DNA of 64,000 bases from Lojkania enalia. Its lineage: Eukaryota > Ascomycota > Dothideomycetes > Pleosporales. The stretch's first letter is position 1. Each line of letters opens with the position of its first letter. The translations under genes were made by a program, and so were the position numbers. Below are positions 11,275-20,701 of the stretch, in pieces. The stretch spans positions 18,748-82,747 of the forward strand of contig ML986605.1 in NCBI GenBank assembly GCA_010094045.1, given 5' to 3'. Under the pieces are notes generated by a model. It was not told the DNA's origin and did not search any database. It worked only from the letters and a program-made list of their open reading frames with translations.

Positions 11275-12033
11275 GGTCAGGGATTTCGGAGGCTGGGTAG
11301 CGGAGTTGGAGACGTGGGTTGCTGTGATTACGGTGGGAGTTTTATAGCATGTACGACGCTTGCTATATGGAGTTCGATGATGATATCATTATGTCACTAG
11401 GCCGCCAAGGCGTATGCGCCTTCTAGGGATATGTGAATATGTCTAGAATAGTGTTTGTGGATCGCTATTCCCGAGTTATTCTTGTCTGGGAGTGAGAATG
11501 CGCTATTGAGGCTTTATGTTCTGCTGAGATGGCTGACTAGCGTAAGCCGCCTGAAAGTAGCGACTTTGCCAGTTGAGGAGAGTTTGAGTTCTCACTATTG
11601 GCCAATCGGATGCGTTGTCCAGGCGTGTGTTTCGATGGCAAGAACGCCTAAAAAATTCTTTGGAATTCCTCGTACTCTTGTATTCGTGCGATAGTCAATT
11701 GAATTTCCTTGACTAGAGATTCGCATTTGCTAATAAGACTTTATGTTGAGACTTCAGTCGCAATTCCTAGTCATGGCTGTCTAGTATCGTTTCCTATAAA
11801 ACAGAATATAACAACAAATCATGCGCAGCTGCGGCTATGCAAAATACTCAATATTATCGAAGTAAACTCGTATAGGCCGGGGGAAAGTGGGGTTTCAAAT
11901 AGTGAGGTAATGCTGGGCGACCCCACAGCGGGGCGCCTTCAGCCCTACGGGGAAGAAAAAAAAGTTTCAAAACCTATCCGTGGTAAAACTATCAGCATCA
12001 ACACTCGCCGCAATTGACATCTGTAAACACAAA
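11275..12033. promoter_or_regulatory. Divergent promoter region, dehydrogenase / GAR synthetase
   Basis: About 760 bp lie between two divergent starts. The perfect palindrome ATTGGCCAAT at 11597-11606 holds two overlapping CCAAT boxes in opposite orientation, which could be a site for the fungal CCAAT-binding (HAP) complex; that role is inference. The canonical yeast purine-pathway site TGACTC was looked for and not seen. Confidence 0.45.
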
Positions 12034-13374
12034 ATGACAAACAAACTTATCGTCCTCCTCGTCGGCAATGGCGGCCGCGAGCATGCCATCACCTGGAAAC
12101 TCATCCAGTCGGCCCAAACCTCACACGTATTCGTCGTCCCCGGTAACGGCGGCACTGCACTACTCCCGAATGTGACGAACGTGTCCTCCATCTCCCCAGA
12201 TGACTTTCCTGCACTAGTCAAATTCGCCAAAGAGAATAGTGTAGATGTGCTGGTGCCGGGGCCCGAAGCGCCTCTCGTTGCGGGAATTGTCGATTATTTC
12301 AAGACGGAGATGCCGGAAGTGAGGGCTTTTGGACCGAGCAAGAAGGCCGCGACAATGGAGGGGAGCAAGACGTTTAGCAAGGATTTCATGAAGAGACACG
12401 GCATTCCGACGGCTGCTTACGAGAACTTCTCCTCGTATAGGGAGGCGATGAAGTACCTAGATACTGTGTCGCATGATGTGGTGATTAAGGCGGATGGGCT
12501 GGCGGCAGGAAAGGGCGTGATAATTCCCCAATCGAAGGCGGAGGCGCAGGCGGCGCTGAAGGAGATCATGCTGGATAAGGAGTTTGGGTCTGCTGGGGAT
12601 GAGGTGGTGATTGAAGAGTTCCTGGAGGGCGATGAGCTGAGTATTTTGTCGTTTAGTGATGGGTCGGCGATTGCGAGCCTCCCGCCGGCGCAAGACCACA
12701 AGCGGATTGGGGACGGCGATACAGGGCCTAACACCGGCGGGATGGGCACTTATGCTCCCACGAAGATTGCACCACTGGAAGTCGTGGATAGGATACATGA
12801 GGACGTCTTGCAGCCGACCATTGATGGGATGAAGGCTGAGGGCTTTCCGTTCGTGGGCGTCCTGTTTACAGGCTTGATGATGACTAAGAGCGGGCCGAAG
12901 GTTTTGGAGTACAATGTGCGGTTTGGAGACCCAGAGACGCAGAGCCTTTTAGCTCTCATGGAGAGTGATCTTCTAGAAGTCATGGTCGCATGTACGGATG
13001 GCAGGTTGAGAGATGTCGAAGTCAAGGTCAGTAGTGCTAGCGCGGCAACGGTGGTTGTTGCTGCTGCTGGGTATCCGGGATCATACAAGAAAGGAACGGT
13101 CACAACCTTGGATCCGGTACCGGAAGGTATGTGGAAGCTTCGGATTGAATATGGACGCGAGACTGATCAACGTGCAGATGTCGTACTTTTCCACGCTGGA
13201 ACTTCCTTCGTGGATAATACTCTGAAGACGTCCGGTGGACGAGTGATTGCATCAACAGCTGTTGCCGAGACGCTAGAAGAGGCGGTTGCCAAGGCGTACA
13301 AAGGTGTAGACTGCATTCATTTCGAAGGCATGCAGTATCGAAAAGATATTGCAGGGCGCGCGTTGAAGAGATGA
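12034..13374 (+). CDS. Stand-alone phosphoribosylamine-glycine ligase (GAR synthetase)
   Basis: An intronless gene of 446 residues from the first ATG; the frame is open about 18 codons upstream without an ATG. It ligates glycine to 5-phosphoribosylamine with ATP, the second step of purine synthesis, in the cytosol. The domains are complete: N-domain with LLVGNGGREHA, the block VLVPGPEAPLVAG, an ATP-grasp domain with VIKADGLAAGKGV, EEFLEGDELSILSF, DHKRIGDGDTGPNTGGMGTY and VLEYNVRFGDPETQ (metal-binding Glu and Asn), and the C-domain ending near HFEGMQYRKDIAGRAL. Fungi usually carry this activity fused to AIR synthetase (ADE5,7, roughly 800 residues). Here the stop comes right at the domain boundary, and no AIR synthetase coding follows before the next gene. 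It may be a paralogue of a fused gene elsewhere, or an acquired purD-type gene. Confidence 0.92.
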   Translation: MTNKLIVLLVGNGGREHAITWKLIQSAQTSHVFVVPGNGGTALLPNVTNVSSISPDDFPALVKFAKENSVDVLVPGPEAPLVAGIVDYFKTEMPEVRAFGPSKKAATMEGSKTFSKDFMKRHGIPTAAYENFSSYREAMKYLDTVSHDVVIKADGLAAGKGVIIPQSKAEAQAALKEIMLDKEFGSAGDEVVIEEFLEGDELSILSFSDGSAIASLPPAQDHKRIGDGDTGPNTGGMGTYAPTKIAPLEVVDRIHEDVLQPTIDGMKAEGFPFVGVLFTGLMMTKSGPKVLEYNVRFGDPETQSLLALMESDLLEVMVACTDGRLRDVEVKVSSASAATVVVAAAGYPGSYKKGTVTTLDPVPEGMWKLRIEYGRETDQRADVVLFHAGTSFVDNTLKTSGGRVIASTAVAETLEEAVAKAYKGVDCIHFEGMQYRKDIAGRALKR

Positions 13375-13665
13375 TCTTTTTTAGCACATTGATAGTAACT
13401 TTCAAAGGTTTCTGCATTGCAAGGCGTTGAGGAAGATAAAAAGCATTAGAAAGTACGGAGCAGTCAAAAAATAGACAATTGATTCGTTGATGATACCCCT
13501 CACTAGACCCCTCGACTCTCTAGTTGTTCCTGTGTTGGATATTCCTAGGACGACTTCAACAGCAGATACCCAACAGCGTCTAGTATTGCGAAGCCAAGAT
13601 GCTATGTCTTGAGAAAAAAGGGAGAGAACATGTAAGTTATACGGCACAGGGTATACGCATGGCGA

Positions 13666-14367
13666 TTATAATTTCGATGTTGCGTCCTTACTATACTTTC
13701 CAACCCCCCACTTCTTCTCGAACTCGTCATCCCACGGTACCCTGACCTCCCTATGCTGTGGTAGCACGGGCGAATTGACCTTGTGGTGTTCCACAGTGCA
13801 ATATACCGTTTTCCCGTCCAGACTGGTCATCCGGCCTCTAATCATGGCCATCTGTCTCCCGGCTGATACCACTTCAGATGAGAGGCGTACGGTGGTATTA
13901 ATTGGGACAGCCTTGAGATAGGATACGTTCAGGGTGCGCGATACTCCACCCATGAACTCGAAGTATCCGGGCCTAGCGATGGGGCAGAGCGCTGTTGTGG
14001 TCGCCATGTCGAATATTACGGCGCCAGCACCACCGTGCATCACATCTGGATTGAAGTCAATTTTACGCTTTCCCTCTTGGACTACGTCATCTTGAATGCT
14101 GTACCGTTTAGGTTTGAGAAATTGGGCGACATGCGGAATTCGAATGCTACTGAACCGTCTAGACCGGCGTCGACGATTTTCAGGTTATCCATTACTTCGC
14201 GGTCGAAATCCTGCTCCGCTTAGTGCCCATGAAGTGCCAGGTTGCTGGGCCCAATGCTGGCATACTATGTGGTCCTCCGGCCGCTGGGCGGCCAATAGTC
14301 GGTACCGCTCGAACATGGCCTCGACGGCTCTAATGGCTCTACTTCGATCTTCTTCCGGGGAGCCCAT
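13666..14367 (-). CDS. Hotdog-fold acyl-CoA thioesterase (4HBT family)
   Basis: Three exons (14266-14367, 14105-14210, 13666-14045), introns of 55 and 59 nt, 195 residues. Exons 2 and 3 join to give FSNLNDVMHGGAGAVIFDMA, the catalytic hotdog block (HGG followed by an acidic residue on the central helix). Further strands are VSRTLNVSYLKAVP and GRQMAMIRGRM, and the end carries a basic/acidic tail. The family hydrolyses acyl-CoA thioesters, in mitochondria or cytosol; the substrate is not evident. The first intron is the least certain part: an ORF-only model reads through it and ends early, while splicing GTATGC...GCAG restores a continuous N-terminal helix before the conserved VDAGLDGSVAFEF strand. 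Its gene end lies about 290 bp from the end of the GAR synthetase gene. Confidence 0.82.
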
Positions 14368-15088
14368 GTTGGCAGGTGTCAATCCAGAGGAAGCTTACGG
14401 GGGATTCTGAGAGGCGGAATTTCTACTCCGTTCGAATCTCCACGCATGGCTGAAGTAGGACACTCTGCGATGGCGAGTTGGAGGTTGCGGCGCTAGGGCT
14501 CAGTATTGCCTCGGCTGTTTCCTAATCTAGACGCACCCACTCCCACATGCGCGACAAAGCACATCCCCCTCGCGCCGGTCGGCTCGAAATGTTTCGAAAC
14601 ACGTCCGCGAGACAACTCTGCACTAGAGTCGGACACTTCTCGCCTCAGGTCGCGAGGCCACGAGTTTCATCTCAACCCCTGCTCCTCATCGTTTGCGCAC
14701 GTCGGGCGCGCGGGGACTCCCGCCGGCTCCCCGACCATGTTTCGGCCCTGGGCGGCCTGTTTCACGACGGGGGCTCATAGCGCTCGCCGCCTCCAAATGT
14801 CAGACCTACGGAATAAAAACAAGGGACGCTCACCACGCCCGACGACTGTTCCAAGATTTGGCAGCCTCTGCTAAATAGCGGTCTTTTCTCCTCAACTCCA
14901 TGGACGCAGTTCAGGGCTGAATGAACTGCTGTTCCCTTTATTTCATTCTTGCATTTATCCTTTGGGATTCCGTTTGCGTAATTAACACAGTTTCCTCTGC
15001 AGTACTTCCTATTCGTCACAGCGCATGAGGATTCCTTCGCCCTCCACTTTTCCAACAACATTGCAGTTTGCAATATAGAGAAGTAAAA
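14368..15088. promoter_or_regulatory. Divergent intergenic region, thioesterase / MFS transporter
   Basis: It separates two divergent genes. Several frames are open here but none starts with a plausible ATG, holds a domain or extends across the region. No RNA gene was seen. Confidence 0.4.
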
Positions 15089-16588
15089 ATGGCAGCAAGT
15101 TCGGCGCCCGTCTCTGCTGCTCTGCGGAAGAAGGTGCTGAAGGTGCTCTTCACGTCGCTGCTCCTAGACTTGGTACGTCATCCTCAGCCGCATGGCGTGT
15201 GCTTGGAGGGAATGGATAGAGCTGACAACTCCTGAACGGCTGTAGATATCCTTCACCTTTATTCTACCACTGTTCCCCAAGTTACTGGAATTCTATCGCG
15301 ACCTCGAAGCCTCGCAATCGCATTCCTCTCCGACAATTCTCTCCCGCATCCTCTTTGGATTGAACGCTTACAAGAACTCGTTCGCGAAGCCCATCAACGA
15401 CCGCCATGACATTGTCCTCCTCGGCGGTGCCCTGGGAAGCCTCTTCTCCTTCCTACAGGCCATTGCGAGTCCCGTCATTGGAACCATGTCTGATAAGTAT
15501 GGGCGGAGGACCGCTTTGCTGTGGTCCATGGTAGGAAACATTCTATCGGTAGCTCTCTGGGTCGCCGCGACCGATTTCCGGACCTTCCTCGCATCAAGAG
15601 TCGTCGGAGGCTTGAGCGAGGGCAATGTCCAGCTGGCGATTGCCATCGCTACGGATATCTCTGATGAGACGCAACGAGGAGCCACGATGGCACTGGTCGG
15701 CGTCTGCTTCAGCATTGCGTTTACCTTCGGACCGGCGCTTGGAGCGTGGTTGAGCACTATTACGAGTTTCGCCTCGAATCCGTTTGCGAGTGCGGCGGGA
15801 TTTTCGCTATTCCTCATCGTGACCGAGACGATTTACCTCTACTGGGCTCTTCCGGAGACGCTCCCCACGGCAGCTACGACAGCGAATGGAAGCGTTAATG
15901 GAGCAACCAACGGTGCTTCAAACGGACATGTCAAGGCGGAGAAGGAGCGAGTCAGGACGAATTCGCATGCCCTGCTCAACTCAGTCCATTTCTTCTTCAT
16001 CCTATTCTTCTCCGGCATGGAATTCTCGCTCCCGTTTATGACATACGATCTCTTCTCCTACGGCTCGGCTCAGAATGGAAGGCTGATGGGTTTCATTGGG
16101 CTCGTGGCTTCGCTTCTCCAGGGAAGCGTTGTGCGGCGCATGCATCCGCTGAAGGTTGTGCAGATGGGTGTGTTCAGCTGCCTGGTTGCGTTCATCCTCC
16201 TGAGCCGCGTGGAGTCGCAGAGGGGCCTGTATTCGGCTGCTGCGTTGTTGGCTGTTACCAGCGCAACGGTGGTCACTGGGTTGCAGAGTCTAAGCTCGTT
16301 TGAAGCTAGTGCTGGGGAGCGGGGCCATAAGCTTGGAAATCATAGAAGTTTTGGTGCGTACAACCATTACAAGCTCTTTAACCAATTGAATATCGCGCTA
16401 ACTGTGGAGTAGGCCAAATTGGTCGTTCTCTTGGTCCGTTAATTTTCTGCTCGCTGTATTGGTGGGCTGGTCGCGAGACGGCGTACGCAGTAGGTGCTGC
16501 GGGTATAGTAGCCGTATGCGGACTGGTATTTGGAGGGCTCAGGGTGCCACCTGGAACGGAGACAGTTAGGAAGACCAAGACCAAGTAG
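15089..16588 (+). CDS. Major facilitator superfamily transporter (MFSD10/TetA-like)
   Basis: Three exons (15089-15172, 15246-16353, 16413-16588) with introns of 73 and 59 nt give 455 residues. It is a membrane transporter with about twelve predicted helices. Exon 1 begins helix 1 (KVLFTSLLLDL), which continues in exon 2 as ISFTFILPLFPKLL. The signature between helices 2 and 3, SDKYGRRTALL, is intact. A hydrophilic loop after helix 6 (around residues 215-245) is Asn/Gly/Ser-rich with repeated NGA/NGS units. Exon 3 supplies the last helices and a basic C-terminus. Without the second splice the frame stops shortly after, and the GQIGRSLGP motif of this subfamily, restored by splicing, confirms the model. 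The substrate is unknown; relatives include drug/proton antiporter-like proteins. Confidence 0.88.
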
Positions 16589-16850
16589 ATCCTGGGAAAG
16601 CTCGTGCTCTCCCGTCAACTTTAATGTTTACACATAAGAGATTGAATATAAAGCTCTCTGATTTTGTACGAGTGCACGCACATGCTCAATGCATTTGATA
16701 CGTTGCTGCGAAGGCCGGCTTGTCCCGTCCCGTTTTGTAGGAAGACGCCTCCCAAGATATGCCAATGTACAATATGTATACAGTATTCTCGCGCAGCTTA
16801 TCAGCCCCAATACCCATTTACAAAGCTCCAACTCCACATACTTTATCCGA

Positions 16851-17293
16851 TCACTTCTTCTTAGTAAATCTCTTCGATTCTGCAAATTGTTAGTCAGCTT
16901 CCACCATTCACAATCATTTCCTCGCCGAAGATGAACTCACCAGCAGCAGTCCTCTTCTTCTTGGGCGGCTGCTTCCCCCTTGACCGCGCAATCTGCATGT
17001 GCTCCAACCACTCCTCCTCCTTCTCGTCCTCAATCTCGTACTGAGGGTACAGCGACCGCAGCTGCTTGATCGTTCCGATCCGCGGGGGATAGTATTCGGC
17101 GACGGCGGTGCCCTTGAGGCGTTCGCGGAGGATGCGGGTTCCCATGCGTAGGCGCTCAGGGTTGTACGTGGTGCGGAAGACGTAGCATTGGCGCTGCGAT
17201 TAGCGTTAGACGAGCACTATGAGTCTGAAGAGAAAAGTTTAGGGGGAAACTTACTTTCATGAGGTCCAGGACCCGTGAGCGTGGGACCGCCAT
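16851..17293 (-). CDS. mrps33: Mitochondrial small ribosomal subunit protein mS33
   Basis: Three exons (17255-17293, 16941-17193, 16851-16879), two 61-nt introns, 106 residues. It is a component of the mitochondrial ribosomal small subunit (yeast Rsm27). The start MAVPRSRVLDLMK joins to RQCYVFRTTYNPERLRMGTR, the conserved core; then come RLKGTAVAEYYPPRIGTI and a basic stretch PPKKKRTAAE. The last intron was placed because of GTGAGT, a strong branch site (GCTGACTAAC) and TTTGCAG; splicing gives a C-terminus ESKRFTKKK typical of the family. Reading through this intron instead gives a different, acidic C-terminus with a later-looking stop. It lies tail-to-tail with the MFS gene and divergent to the RNase III gene. 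Confidence 0.9.
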
Positions 17294-17620
17294 GGCAGGG
17301 TGTTGGATGATGGGGGGTGCGGAGGAATCGGAGGTGGAATGCGAGTTTGCTGTTGCGGGTTGGGGAGCTAGTGCAGATGCGGATTAGGGGCTTGGCAGTG
17401 TGCGGGCAACTTTCTGAGCAGAAACTGTTTGAAACTTTGTGACTTTCGTCATTGTAGCTTGCATTGCGCGACGGACGACCGCGACCACGGCGGCAGACAA
17501 TCACAGCATGATTGCAACCAATGCTCTCAACCACAAGTAACGCTCGCAACCATAGCCAACGCTCTCAGCTGCAGCCAACGCTCTCAACCGCAGTCAACGC
17601 TACTTATCGACTCCATCAAT
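17294..17620. promoter_or_regulatory. Divergent promoter region, mS33 / RNase III
   Basis: About 330 bp between two start codons. The half next to the RNase III gene consists largely of a short tandem repeat. No further motif was assigned. Confidence 0.45.
17515..17607 (+). repeat. About 19-bp imperfect tandem repeat upstream of the RNase III gene
   Basis: Between four and five copies of a unit close to CAACGCTCTCAACCGCAGT end 14 bp before the RNase III start codon. The frame of the RNase III gene is open through the array, but contains no ATG there. Confidence 0.75.
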
Positions 17621-19036
17621 ATGGGGGAGAAGCGAGGCAGCCACTCAAACCACTACGACAATGGCCGTGGCCAGTCCGAAAACAAGAAACAGAAACCCAA
17701 TGGCTCCGACTCGAAACAGAGTTACTCCCCTCAAGCAAAACCGAGGCACTCTCGCTCCTTGTTAAGCCCAAGCCACTTCTCCAACTCAAAGTCCAATACC
17801 AATACCGTTCCCTCAAACGCAAGGTCCAATACCGCCCTATATGTGCATAAAGACCGGCGCGGCGGGTCTAGCAATGGTGTCTGGAGCGGTTACCACAGCA
17901 AACACCGCAACGGCATTCACAACGGCCATCACCGGTCACAAAAAGAGAAGTCGGCCATAGAGGAGGCGCTTGCCCAGTTCCCAGATCCAAAAGACTGCCC
18001 GCCATGCAAGAGGGCCGCAACTGAGATGCAGACCGGGCTTATCTCGCTATTGGACCAGCTATCGCAGGAAGAGGCGGGACCAGCTGGTAACCAAAACATT
18101 TTACATCATGCACGAGAGCTCAGGAAGCTCCTGTTCACCCGCGCCAGCCAATCTTCGCCTTCAAAACCCAAGCAAGAACTCGACAGGAAGCAACCTGAAG
18201 CAGTCAAATACGTCACCGTACCGCCGTACATCGATCGTTTGATCGAAAAGTCTGCCAACCTACCTCCGCTCCCTCTAATCACTGAGCCTTCCCTCCAAAA
18301 AGCCGTGTTCACACACCGGTCGGCCAACTTCGGCAACAGAGTCCGCGGCGCCAACGGCGATGAGATCAACTACGAACGCCTCGAGTTCCTCGGAGACTCA
18401 TATCTTGAGATCATCTCATCGCGATTGATCTACTCCCGTTTCCCACACCTAGAAGGTGGTCAGCAATCACAACTTCGTGAGTCCCTTGTCAAGAACGACA
18501 AATTAGCAGAGTTCTCCGAGGCGTACAATCTCGGTGCACGATTGGACCATGTAGGACACATGGGCACGGAAAAGCACAAGACCAAGATCCTCGCCGACGT
18601 CTTCGAAGCCTATGTTGCTGCGGTGATTCTCTCAGACCCAGTTAATGGCTTCACCACCGTGGAATCTTGGCTTACAGACCTCTGGGCTCCTCAACTCCTC
18701 GCCCACAACCCACGGACGCTTCAGAATCATCTCGCGCGGGAAGAGCTCCAGAAGCTGATCGGCGCTAAGGGCGTCAAGGTGGAATATAAAGAAGAGCAGA
18801 AAATGGAAATGGTGAATGGCGTCCATAAGTTCTTCATGGGGGTCTATTTAACAGGTTGGGGTTATGAGGAGAAGTGGCTTGGGAGCGCATCGGGTCAGAA
18901 TAAGGCGGCTGCTAGTCTGGCTGCGGCCATAGACGCACTGCAGAGAAGCAAGACCGTGTTGGACGACTGCCACCGCCAGAAGTTGGAGATGTATGCCAAT
19001 ATGGATAGGGAGCAGGAAAAGCATATGAATCGTTAA
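17621..19036 (+). CDS. Ribonuclease III, Rnt1-like
   Basis: An intronless gene of 471 residues, the length range of yeast Rnt1. It cleaves double-stranded RNA hairpins and in yeast processes pre-rRNA, snRNA and snoRNA precursors in the nucleus. Residues 1-150 are low-complexity (Ser, His, Asn, Gly) with a basic patch, followed by a helical region. The RNase III domain spans about 220-370, with the signature YERLEFLGDSYLEI near 250 (catalytic Glu and Asp) and KTKILADVFEAYVAAV (second acidic pair). A dsRNA-binding domain follows at about 370-450, ending GSASGQNKAAASLAAAIDAL. It is not Dicer, having no helicase or PAZ domain and only one RNase III domain. The ATG at 17621 is the first in frame, although the frame continues upstream to 17429 without ATG. 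Confidence 0.92.
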   Translation: MGEKRGSHSNHYDNGRGQSENKKQKPNGSDSKQSYSPQAKPRHSRSLLSPSHFSNSKSNTNTVPSNARSNTALYVHKDRRGGSSNGVWSGYHSKHRNGIHNGHHRSQKEKSAIEEALAQFPDPKDCPPCKRAATEMQTGLISLLDQLSQEEAGPAGNQNILHHARELRKLLFTRASQSSPSKPKQELDRKQPEAVKYVTVPPYIDRLIEKSANLPPLPLITEPSLQKAVFTHRSANFGNRVRGANGDEINYERLEFLGDSYLEIISSRLIYSRFPHLEGGQQSQLRESLVKNDKLAEFSEAYNLGARLDHVGHMGTEKHKTKILADVFEAYVAAVILSDPVNGFTTVESWLTDLWAPQLLAHNPRTLQNHLAREELQKLIGAKGVKVEYKEEQKMEMVNGVHKFFMGVYLTGWGYEEKWLGSASGQNKAAASLAAAIDALQRSKTVLDDCHRQKLEMYANMDREQEKHMNR

Positions 19037-20693
19037 TTTCAGCCTACCCCCCAACGCCGCTTCCCTATTCGACCCCCTTCTCCCTACTCCCCGGTCAGTC
19101 ACGCCTACTGCCAGATCCTAGGCGCTGATCAATTCTCAGGAGTATGTATTCCCTTTTTGCTGGTTATCCTACTTTTCCCCGTCCCCTCAATGGTTTACTT
19201 ATTAGTTTTGCATGGCACGCCTTTCGACATTGCTGCTTTATTCGGAGTCACTTCTCACTACTGTTCCCCGAATATGCTAGGACTTGAGCGGTTATCAAAA
19301 TGTGTCTGTTTTGTTTTGCGGATTCTCAATTAGTTTGTTTGAACGATTTTTCAAGAAAGGTCTATTGGGCATCAACAAGAGGGTTTCACGGGTTTGTGAT
19401 GGTTATATAGATACCCTGACTCTTCTCAAAGAGTCATTATCTCGAGGCTAGAGCCTTGATGCAAGATGTTATGGTTTCGTTTGAGCAGCTTGGCGTTGTA
19501 GGGGATAGGGATAATCTAGGTAAGGAATTGTTTGAGCTGCGGATAATTTAGGCTGTTGAGTATCAGTAGATAAACCCGTTTAGTCTGCTCGATGTTTGCA
19601 GTAGATCAACGCCTTTAGACTGCCTTGATTCTGCGGCAGGATGGGTCTATAAATTTAAGATAGCTTCACCATTTTTCGCTGTGTTTCTACAAATGCTTTA
19701 GTCTTCTGATATTGATATCTACACTAAGATATTGTACTTGCTGTGTGTGGCATGTCATAGTAAATATGAAATAGGGGCTTTTAGGTTGTCCTGCTTTGTC
19801 CTGGGGGAGCTTATTCCTTGCATCGTCGAATTGGCTCGAATTGTAGAGCCTTTTAAGAGGGATTGGAGTGCAACGGAGTATAAGCTCGTGCAGGTCCTAG
19901 AAACATGTTTTGCCTACCGAAGTGCCTTTAGCGATTCTTATTGGAAAGGGACTGTAGAGTTATACCTAGTAGATGCCACGCAACTCCGGGTACCCTTTTA
20001 GAGATCTCAATTAGGGAATTGAAGAACTTGGGTGAGGAGAGAATTAAAATAGCCATGACAAATTGTAAATACAAGAAATACGGACGAGCAGCAGTAGAAA
20101 AATATATTTAACGTCCATAAGAAACCCACCCTGCGGAGAAAACTAATAGGTACTTTGATTTTAAGCAACAGATTCCATGCACACACCAATGTTTTCTTAT
20201 AGTTTGGTATATTTCATATGCTGTAGCCCTGCCTAAACACTTGGAACCTAGAAAATTACGATCGCATAGCTCGTGCCTAATTTGCGGAGAGCGTTGTTTT
20301 ATAGTGTAGCAGAATTTCTTTCCTATCGCACTCTTGGTGCGAAGGGCTATGGTGGTTGTCAACCCAAGGTCCCCAAGTCCCAGTCCTCACCGAGATCCTA
20401 GTCCTAGTCCTCCCGGGAACGCGCAGACCCCTTCCAGTATATCCCTCTCGGCGAAGACGGCGGCGGGCCATTCAGACCGTTCGCTACGGTGGGGTGGCCA
20501 ACAGCCACAACCTAGCAAGGGGGGCTGCATAGTGTAGATCGCAAAGCGTTGAGGAAGGTCGTAGAAGGTCAACCAAGGCTGTAGAAACCCGAGAGGTCAT
20601 TGCAGGCCGCACAGCGAGGCCTGTCGCGTCAAACAGTCAAGTAAAACTCGCTCGCATTCCGTGTCGCTGACATTGTCGCCTGCGCAGCGTCAC
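19037..20693. other. Gene-poor stretch, no recognisable gene
   Basis: About 1.66 kb between the RNase III gene and the hAT-like element, normal to slightly low in GC. An open frame at 19732-20001 begins with a non-ATG codon and has no known domain. A small ATG frame at 20349-20537 encodes a Ser/Pro-rich peptide of about 62 residues (SPSPSPHRDPSPSPPG) ending in a Cys near the C-terminus; it could be a last exon or chance. No RNA gene was seen. Confidence 0.4.
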
Positions 20694-20701
20694 TACGTCG
20701 C

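Noticed and set aside
13100..13417. Minus-strand frame over the end of the GAR synthetase gene
   Set aside because: Shadow of a well-supported coding gene on the other strand.
14506..14874. Open frame of about 120 codons between thioesterase and MFS genes
   Set aside because: Starts with a non-ATG codon, has no domain and overlaps equally long frames in the other phases; simply a GC-rich promoter stretch.
19732..20001. Open frame of about 90 codons in the gene-poor stretch
   Set aside because: No ATG start, no domain, no supporting splice context.
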